Source of the DNA: Nevskia sp.
GTDB taxonomy: Bacteria; Pseudomonadota; Gammaproteobacteria; Nevskiales; Nevskiaceae
DNA: 64,000 nt
Direction of reading: 5' to 3'
Assembly: GCA_023229645.1 (NCBI GenBank)
Contig: JALNYU010000003.1
Span: 124,001-188,000 of the forward strand
Shown here: piece after piece, positions 58,279-64,000 of the stretch
Layout of the letters: each line of letters opens with the position of its first letter
How positions within the stretch are numbered: the first letter of the stretch is position 1
Position numbers and translations under genes: made by a program
The notes under the pieces: generated by a model
The model's database searches: none
What the model was told of the DNA's origin: nothing
The model's input: only the letters and a program-made list of their open reading frames with translations

Positions 58279-59334
58279 ATGGCTGAAACCGAACGATCAA
58301 GCGCCGCTGTGGCGTCAGCGGCTGGCGAGCGAATACTCGTTGTTGGGCCGGCGTGGGTCGGCGATATGGTGATGGCGCAAGCCTTATTCATCCGGCTGCG
58401 TGAGCGTAACCCCAGCGCTGAAATCGACGTGCTGGCGCCGGGTTGGTCGCTGCCGATCATCGAACGCATGCCGGAAGTGCGCGCCGGTATCGAGCTGCCG
58501 TTCAAGCACGGCGAGTTCGATTTTGCCGGTCGGCGCCGGCTCGGGCTGAGTTTGCGAGCGGCTGGCTACGCGCGGGCGTTGGTGCTGCCGAATTCGTGGA
58601 AATCGGCATTGGTGCCGTTTTTTGCGGATATTCCGCGCCGCAGCGGCTACGCCCGCGAATTCCGTTATGGCTTGTTAAACGAACTACGGCCGCTCGATAA
58701 AACAATGCTGCCGACCACGCCGCAGCGATTTGTCGCGCTGGCCGAAGATTGGCCGCTGGCCGCGCCGCCGCGCATCCCGCGGCCGCACCTGCGCAGCGAT
58801 CCGGAGCGGGCGTTGGCACTGCGGAAAGCGCTTGGTTTGCCGGATGGACCCGCTGTTGCTTTGATGCCGGGCGCTGAATATGGTCCGGCGAAGCAGTGGC
58901 CGGCGGCTTCGTATGCAGCGTTGGCGCGTAGCCTCGGCGCGCGCGGTCTGCGCAGCTGGGTTTTCGGCTCGGCGAAAGAGCATGCGCTCGGCGCCGCAAT
59001 CGCGATCGAATCGGGCGGCGCGGCGATCAATCTCTGCGGCCGTACCAGTCTGGTCGATGTCATCGATCTGGTCAGTGGCGTGCGGGCCGTGATCACCAAT
59101 GATTCCGGGCCGATGCACATCGCCGCTGCCACCGGCGCGCCGGTGGTCGCGATTTATGGCTCGTCGACGCCGGACCATACGCCGCCGCTGACTGAACGCG
59201 CGGTCATTCACTATCTGCGGCTGCCGTGTAGCCCCTGCTTCGAGCGCAGCTGCCCGTTGAAACACACCAATTGCTTGCGCGAAATCCATCCCGAAGCGGT
59301 TTTGGCGAGCCTTGCGCAGTTTCCGGACCTATAA
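58279..59334 (+). CDS. waaF: ADP-heptose:LPS heptosyltransferase II
   Basis: 351 residues, GT9 family. Adds the second heptose to the LPS inner core at the cytosolic face of the inner membrane. Landmarks: ILVVGPAWVGDMVMAQALF at the N-terminus, VLPNSWKSALVPFFADIPRRSGYAREFRYGLLN (acceptor side), LMPGAEYGPAKQWPAASYA, and SGPMHIAAATGAPVVAIYGSSTPDHTPPL with the nucleotide-sugar site. The ATG has a weak ribosome site. An intrinsic terminator follows. Confidence 0.93.
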   Translation: MAETERSSAAVASAAGERILVVGPAWVGDMVMAQALFIRLRERNPSAEIDVLAPGWSLPIIERMPEVRAGIELPFKHGEFDFAGRRRLGLSLRAAGYARALVLPNSWKSALVPFFADIPRRSGYAREFRYGLLNELRPLDKTMLPTTPQRFVALAEDWPLAAPPRIPRPHLRSDPERALALRKALGLPDGPAVALMPGAEYGPAKQWPAASYAALARSLGARGLRSWVFGSAKEHALGAAIAIESGGAAINLCGRTSLVDVIDLVSGVRAVITNDSGPMHIAAATGAPVVAIYGSSTPDHTPPLTERAVIHYLRLPCSPCFERSCPLKHTNCLREIHPEAVLASLAQFPDL

Positions 59335-59342
59335 TGTGCGAC

Positions 59343-59366
59343 GCCGCAGACGCGGCTTTTCTTTTT
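59343..59366 (+). terminator. intrinsic terminator after waaF
   Basis: GCCGC (59343-59347), a four-base loop and GCGGC (59352-59356), then TTTTCTTTTT. The stem is short but GC-only, nine bases after the stop, and separates waaF from ilvE. Confidence 0.7.
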
Positions 59367-59416
59367 CGCGCGGCCGAATAGAGCCGTCGCGTGCCGAGTG
59401 AGTGAGGATTGACGCA

Positions 59417-60373
59417 ATGACAACGATGGCCGACCGCGATGGTTTTATCTGGTTGGATGGCGAAATGGTGCCGTGGCGCGAAGCCACGACGCACGTCCTC
59501 ACCTACACGTTGCATTACGGCGTCGGTTGCTTCGAAGGCGTTCGCGCCTACAACACACCGAAAGGCACGGCAATTTTCCGCCTGGAAGATCACACCAAGC
59601 GTCTGTTCAACTCGGCCAAGATTCTCGGCATGAAAATGCCGTTCTCGCCGGATCAAATCAACGAAGCGCAGCTTGAAGTGCTGCGCGTCAACAAGCTGAA
59701 AGAAGCCTACCTGCGGCCGATGGTTTATTACGGCGCCGAAGGCATGGGCCTGCGCGCAGACAACCTAAAGACGCACATCATGATCGGCGCGTGGCCGTGG
59801 GGCGCGTATTTGGGGGCGGATAACGTCGAACGCGGCATCCGCGTGCGGACGTCGAGCTACACCCGCCACCACGTGAATTCGATGCTGTGCCGGGCCAAGG
59901 CCAACGGCAACTACATCAACTCGATGCTGGCCTTGAACGAAGTGCTGAAAGACGGCTACGACGAAGCGATCATGCTCGATCTGCAAGGTCATATCGCCGA
60001 AGGCAGCGCCGAGAACATCTTCCTGGTCAAAGACGGCGCGCTGCACACACCGGACTTAAACTCCTGCTTGGACGGCATCACCCGTCGCACGATCATGCAG
60101 CTGGCGAAAGACATGGGCGTGGCGGTGTATGAGCGCCGCATCACGCGCGATGAACTCTATATCTGCGACGAAGCCTTCTTCACCGGCACCGCCGCGGAGG
60201 TTATGCCGATTCGCGAAGTGGACAACCGCACGGTCGGCCTCGGCAAGCGCGGCCCGCTGACCGAACAGCTGCAGAAAACCTATCTGGCTTCGGTCAAAGG
60301 CGAGCGCAGCGAGTATCCGGAATGGTTGGCTTACACCAATCCGCCGGCAAGCGCGAAGAAAGAAGCGGCCTGA
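59417..60373 (+). CDS. ilvE: branched-chain amino-acid aminotransferase
   Basis: 318 residues from the ATG at 59417 (GAGG site, nine bases). Class IV PLP enzyme that makes Leu, Ile and Val from their keto acids. Motifs: FIWLDGEMVPWREATTHVLTY, HYGVGCFEGVRAY, LCRAKANGNYINSM with the PLP lysine, GYDEAIMLDLQGHIAEGSAENIFLV and EAFFTGTAAEVMPI. Lies between two LPS heptose genes; hldE follows by 34 bp, so ilvE and hldE are probably co-transcribed. Confidence 0.94.
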   Translation: MTTMADRDGFIWLDGEMVPWREATTHVLTYTLHYGVGCFEGVRAYNTPKGTAIFRLEDHTKRLFNSAKILGMKMPFSPDQINEAQLEVLRVNKLKEAYLRPMVYYGAEGMGLRADNLKTHIMIGAWPWGAYLGADNVERGIRVRTSSYTRHHVNSMLCRAKANGNYINSMLALNEVLKDGYDEAIMLDLQGHIAEGSAENIFLVKDGALHTPDLNSCLDGITRRTIMQLAKDMGVAVYERRITRDELYICDEAFFTGTAAEVMPIREVDNRTVGLGKRGPLTEQLQKTYLASVKGERSEYPEWLAYTNPPASAKKEAA

Positions 60374-60407
60374 AGCTGAAGCGCTGATATTTAAGACGAG
60401 TACGCCG

Positions 60408-61838
60408 TTGAATCCGGTCGTCCCCGCGTTCGACCGCGCCCGCGTGCTGGTCGCGGGTGATGTCATGCTCGACCGCTACTGGCAGGGGCCGACCGGCCGC
60501 ATCTCGCCGGAAGCGCCGGTGCCGGTCGTCCGCATTCAGAAAGACGAAACCCGACCGGGCGGCGCGGCCAACGTCGCCTTGAACGTTGCCGCGCTTGGCG
60601 GCGCGGCGCGGCTGCTTGGCGTTGTTGGCGCCGACGAAGCGGCGCAAAAGCTCAGCGCGGCGCTGCTAGAAAAGCAGGTGCAGCCGGATTTCGTCGAATC
60701 CGCGCGCTGCCCTACGATCACCAAGCTGCGAATTTTGTCGCGTAATCAGCAGCTGATTCGGCTCGATTTTGAAGAGTCTTTGGCGGTGCTCGGTGGTTTT
60801 GATCGCGCCGACTACCTCGCGCGGTTCAAAGCGGCGTTGGCCGAGACGGCGGTGGTCGTGCTGTCGGACTACGGCAAGGGTACGTTGGCCGACGCCGCCG
60901 ACTTGATCGCCGCTGCGCGCGCCGCCGGCCGGCCGGTGCTGGTCGATCCCAAGGGCAGCGACTGGCGGCCGTATCACGGCGCGACGATGATCACGCCGAA
61001 TCTCACCGAGCTGGAAGCCGTGGTCGGCCCCTGCCCGGATGAGGCGACGATTGTCGCCAAGGGCAACGCCCTGCGGGCAACGCTGGCGCTTGATGCGTTG
61101 CTCGTGACCCGATCTGAAGCCGGTATGACCCTGCTGACGCCGAATCAGCCGCCGCTGCATCTGCCAACCGAGGCACGGGAAGTATTCGACGTCACCGGCG
61201 CCGGTGATACCGTGATCGCGACATTCGCTGCGGCGCTCGCCGCTGGGCAAGACTTTGCACAAGCGGCACGCATCGCCAATCTCGCCGCTGGTATCGTCGT
61301 CGGCAAGCTCGGCACGGCAACGGTGTCCCCGGCCGAACTGCTGCGCGCCGTGCGGCGCCAGCACGAGGACGATAGCGCCGTGCTGAGCGAGGACGAATTG
61401 CTGGAGCGCGTCGCGCTGGCCCACGCCCAGGGCCAGGTCGTGGTGATGACCAACGGCTGCTTCGACTTGCTCCACGTCGGGCATGTGCGCTACCTCGAAG
61501 CGGCGCGCAAACTCGGCGATGTATTGATCGTCGCGGTGAATACCGACGACTCGGTAAAACGCTTAAAGGGCCCGACGCGGCCGCTAAACAACACCGCCGA
61601 CCGCATGCGCATGCTCGCAGCGCTGAAGTGCGTTGACTGGGTTGTGCCGTTCGCTGAAGACACGCCGGAGCGCTTGATCACCCACGTGTTGCCAAATCTA
61701 TTGGTCAAAGGCGGCGACTACAAACCAGAAGCGATCGCCGGCTACGACGCCGTGACCGGTAACGGCGGCCAAGTGGTTGTGCTCGATTTTTACGAAGGCT
61801 ATTCGACGACCCGCATCATCGAACGCGCACGCGGCTAG
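60408..61838 (+). CDS. hldE: bifunctional heptose 7-phosphate kinase/heptose 1-phosphate adenylyltransferase
   Basis: 476 residues, normal HldE length. The N-terminal PfkB/ribokinase domain (about 1-320; VLVAGDVMLDRYWQGPTGRIS, GGAANVALNVAALGG, the kinase motif DVTGAGDTV) phosphorylates heptose 7-phosphate; the C-terminal nucleotidyltransferase domain (about 340-476; TNGCFDLLHVGHVRYLEAA) makes ADP-heptose for WaaC/WaaF. The start is a TTG at 60408; no better start is seen, and the first conserved residues follow at once. Confidence 0.94.
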   Translation: MNPVVPAFDRARVLVAGDVMLDRYWQGPTGRISPEAPVPVVRIQKDETRPGGAANVALNVAALGGAARLLGVVGADEAAQKLSAALLEKQVQPDFVESARCPTITKLRILSRNQQLIRLDFEESLAVLGGFDRADYLARFKAALAETAVVVLSDYGKGTLADAADLIAAARAAGRPVLVDPKGSDWRPYHGATMITPNLTELEAVVGPCPDEATIVAKGNALRATLALDALLVTRSEAGMTLLTPNQPPLHLPTEAREVFDVTGAGDTVIATFAAALAAGQDFAQAARIANLAAGIVVGKLGTATVSPAELLRAVRRQHEDDSAVLSEDELLERVALAHAQGQVVVMTNGCFDLLHVGHVRYLEAARKLGDVLIVAVNTDDSVKRLKGPTRPLNNTADRMRMLAALKCVDWVVPFAEDTPERLITHVLPNLLVKGGDYKPEAIAGYDAVTGNGGQVVVLDFYEGYSTTRIIERARG

Positions 61839-61950
61839 AACGCTGCACGTTGAAGGCCCGGCGGGTTCGGCTATTTATTGATTCGGCCATTTCTCGCTTT
61901 CTCGGAAGTGCGGCATCCGGTTTGGCATTGCACTGTCTTTATTCAAGTGC

Positions 61951-62634
61951 TTAATGGCCGGACCAATAATTCATCACGACGACGATATGCAGCGCGCGCG
62001 GCCCGTGCGCGCCGCGGACCAGCACGCCTTCAATATCGGTTGTGCCGCTGGCGCCGGTGATGAAATTGACGTTGCGCGGCGCGGCGCCGTGAGCCAATGC
62101 GGAGTCGGTGTAATCCTCCAGATGGCTGAGCAAATCGCGGGCGTAGACCGCGACCAGATGATGCTCGGGTAGGAAAGCCTGCAGCACTGGGGTATCGGCG
62201 CCAGAGTGGAAGATCAAGCTGCCAGTCTCGGCGATGCCGGCGCGGGCCAAGCTAATCGCCAAGGTTTCATCGGCGCGCAGTTGCTCGGCGCAGGTCAGCG
62301 CGCCCCAATCCAACGCCAATAACTGCGGGTGCGGTTGTACTGCAATCCGAGCACCGAGCTGATGTTGGGCGATGTAGCCGGCAACCGTGCTCGGCAGAGC
62401 GTGCAGATCAGCAATGCACGCAACGCTCGCGCCGACTTTATCCGATGCCACGCGCGCCAAAAATGCCGGCAACACCGGGCCGATGGCGGGTTGCGGCCGT
62501 ACTGCGCGCATTTCCAGCGCCAAGGCCTGCGCACGCTGGGTAATCGTTTCGACGGCGACGCGGCTGGCATCCGGTTGGGCGGCGCGAATCGCCCCGAGTA
62601 TGGCCTGCTTCGCGGCCTCGCTGGCGCTACTCAT
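61951..62634 (-). CDS. lutC: lactate utilisation protein C
   Basis: 227 residues from the ATG at 62634, which overlaps the lutB stop (ATGA); a longer upstream frame lies within lutB. LUD-domain protein of the LutABC lactate oxidase complex. Conserved parts: CAEQLRADETLAISLARAGIAETGSLIF, LPEHHLVAV, LLSHLEDYTDS and the C-terminal FITGASGTTDIEGVLVRGAHGPR, which end in the LUD hallmark GASGTxDIE. Last gene of the minus-strand operon. Confidence 0.92.
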   Translation of the reverse strand: MSSASEAAKQAILGAIRAAQPDASRVAVETITQRAQALALEMRAVRPQPAIGPVLPAFLARVASDKVGASVACIADLHALPSTVAGYIAQHQLGARIAVQPHPQLLALDWGALTCAEQLRADETLAISLARAGIAETGSLIFHSGADTPVLQAFLPEHHLVAVYARDLLSHLEDYTDSALAHGAAPRNVNFITGASGTTDIEGVLVRGAHGPRALHIVVVMNYWSGH

Positions 62635-63986
62635 GGTTGGCGCCGCCGTTGCTGCGCCGCGTATTGCGCCATAAAGCTCTGTCCGGGCGGGCGGGGTAGG
62701 CTGCGCTGCGCGGTCCAGGCGCTGGCCAGCGGCATACGTTCGATCCAGCCCTTGTGCGCGAACAGGCGCATCAGCGGCAACGCGGCGGCGATTGCGACAC
62801 GATACAGGCGCGGATGGCGAGCCAAGAACGCCCAAAAACCGAGCGCAGTGCGAACTGTTGCCGGCTCCAGGCCTTCGCGCCAGCTTTTCTCGCGCCAGCC
62901 GCGCAGCAGCTTAGGCAGCGGGATCGCAACTGGACAAACCTGCTGACATTGCCCGTTCAGCGTGCAGGCCTGGGCGAGATCGCGTGTTTGGCGCAGGCCG
63001 TCGAGAACCGGGGTCAACACCGCGCCCATCGGTCCGGGGTAGGTGCCGCCGTAGGCGTGGCCGCCAATCTGGCGATACACCACGCAATGGTTCATGCAGG
63101 CGCCGCAGCGGATGCAACGCAGCATCTCGGCCAGGCCTTCGGCGAGCATGCGAGTACGGCCGTTATCGACTAGCACGATGTGGAATTGGGTCGGGCCATC
63201 GCGGTCGCCTTCGCGCCGCGCGCCGCAGTGAAACGTCGTGTACTGCGTCAGCTCGGCGCCGGTGGCGGAGCGCACCAGAAGACGCACCAACTGCAGCGCG
63301 TGCTCGGTACTCGGTACCAATTTTTCGATACCGGCGGTGACGATATGCATGCGCGGCAGCGTCGTTGTTAGCTCGGCATTGCCCTCGTTGGTCACGGTAC
63401 AGACCGCGCCGGTATCAGCGACGAGAAAGTTGGCACCGGAGATGCCGACATCGGCGGCGAGGAAATCCGGGCGTAATTCTTCGCGGGCGCTGGCCACCAT
63501 CGCCGGTACTTCCGCGTTCAGGGCGTGGTCACGATGATGGGTCTGAAACAGCACCGAGACTTCTTCACGCGTGCGGTGCGCAGCCGGCCAGACGATATGC
63601 GAGGGCGGGTCGCTGGCCAGTTGGATGATGTGCTCAGCGAGATCAGTTTCGACCCGGCGGATGCCCGCGGCTTCGAGCGCGTGTGGCAGGCCAATTTCTT
63701 CGCCGAGCATCGACTTCGCACGGGTAACGCTTTTTGCGTCGACACTGCGGCATAGCGCGACGACGATCGCGCAGGCTTCTTCGGATGTCCGCGCCCAATG
63801 CACCTCGGCGCCAGCGGCGACGGCGTTGCGCTCGAACTGCAGCAGATAGTGTTCGAGATGCTCGGTAACGTGATCCTTAATTTGGGCTGCGAGTAGGCGC
63901 GCTGCTTCGAATTCCGGCCACGCCGCGACCGCTGATGCCCGTTTAATGCGGGCGTTGCCGGTGGTGCGGCCGATGCCCTTTTTCAT
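62631..63986 (-). CDS. lutB: lactate utilisation iron-sulfur protein B
   Basis: 451 residues. N-terminal LUD domain (about 60-290; GISGANFLVADTGAVCTVTNEGNAEL) and a C-terminal ferredoxin-like pair. The first cluster motif is intact, CIRCGACMNHC; the second reads CTLNGQCQQVCPV, so the first Cys of the usual CxxCxxxCP is Asn, with a Cys three residues earlier. It passes electrons from L-lactate. The ATG overlaps the stop of the gene upstream (ATGA), a probable lutA. Confidence 0.93.
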   Translation of the reverse strand: MKKGIGRTTGNARIKRASAVAAWPEFEAARLLAAQIKDHVTEHLEHYLLQFERNAVAAGAEVHWARTSEEACAIVVALCRSVDAKSVTRAKSMLGEEIGLPHALEAAGIRRVETDLAEHIIQLASDPPSHIVWPAAHRTREEVSVLFQTHHRDHALNAEVPAMVASAREELRPDFLAADVGISGANFLVADTGAVCTVTNEGNAELTTTLPRMHIVTAGIEKLVPSTEHALQLVRLLVRSATGAELTQYTTFHCGARREGDRDGPTQFHIVLVDNGRTRMLAEGLAEMLRCIRCGACMNHCVVYRQIGGHAYGGTYPGPMGAVLTPVLDGLRQTRDLAQACTLNGQCQQVCPVAIPLPKLLRGWREKSWREGLEPATVRTALGFWAFLARHPRLYRVAIAAALPLMRLFAHKGWIERMPLASAWTAQRSLPRPPGQSFMAQYAAQQRRRQP

Positions 63987-64000
63987 CGTCGCATTGACGA
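63983..64000 (-). CDS. 3' end of an upstream gene, probably lutA (partial)
   Basis: Five codons and a TGA at 63983-63985 that overlaps the lutB ATG (ATGA). The frame is open to the window edge. lutA normally precedes lutB and is tightly coupled, so this is its likely tail; five residues alone cannot prove it. Confidence 0.4.
   Translation of the reverse strand, partial: SSMRR

Noticed and set aside
1..64000. tRNA genes, CRISPR arrays, transposases, integrases or attachment sites
   Set aside because: I scanned the gaps for T-arm-like GGTTCRA sequences, repeat-spacer patterns and transposase motifs and found none; a tRNAscan and an ISfinder search would settle it.

Overview
The window is dense bacterial chromosome, moderately GC-rich, with short gaps and many overlapping start/stop codons. 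It carries about 45 protein genes and no tRNA, rRNA, CRISPR array, insertion sequence or prophage gene that I could find. The gene set (AcnD/PrpF-type methylcitrate cluster, LPS heptose genes, LolCD, AguAB, LutBC, large TonB receptor) points to a free-living, aerobic Gammaproteobacterium, probably near Xanthomonadales/Nevskiales/Steroidobacterales. That placement is inference from gene content, not from a phylogeny.

Layout. 1-9.4 kb: an ATP-grasp protein, a DoxX-like protein and an alpha/beta hydrolase; then, on the minus strand, an ABC exporter with its own DesK/DesR-like two-component system, and the agmatine-to-putrescine pathway (aguA, a tiny glycine-zipper protein, aguB). 9.4-11.4 kb: a bufferin (copper-binding RiPP) operon bufA-bufB-bufC. 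11.4-14.8 kb: E1alpha, E1beta and E2 of a 2-oxo acid dehydrogenase. 14.9-17.1 kb: a PAP2 phosphatase coupled to a GT39-type membrane glycosyltransferase. 17.2-23.6 kb: lolC-lolD, a Tat-exported amine oxidase and comEC. 23.6-28.8 kb: a 1038-residue TonB receptor followed by a large secreted lipoprotein. 29.4-32.4 kb: hisI, a two-domain 6-pyruvoyl-tetrahydropterin-synthase-like protein and a secreted EXORDIUM-like protein. 32.5-39.4 kb: gltX, thrS (without infC behind it), a prolyl-oligopeptidase lipoprotein, an M23 peptidase and phnA. 39.4-47.3 kb: a TetR/MFS divergent pair and two paralogous chemoreceptors. 47.5-56.2 kb: the propionate 2-methylcitrate cluster (prpB-prpC-acnD-SRPBCC-prpF, with prpR divergent). 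56.3-57.2 kb: a Fur-box promoter, a 30-codon ORF and a degenerate HAD protein. 57.2-61.8 kb: an EamA transporter, waaF, ilvE and hldE. 61.9-64 kb: lutC, lutB and the last codons of a probable lutA.

Physiology: carbon from propionate, lactate, branched-chain keto acids and agmatine; envelope building through LPS heptose, lipoprotein release and a lipid-linked sugar transferase; metal handling through bufferin and a Fur-controlled unit. The two loci that most deserve bench work are the bufABC operon, where a terminator-like hairpin hides the bufB ribosome site, and the Fur-box/30-codon ORF/HAD unit at 56.29-57.21 kb.
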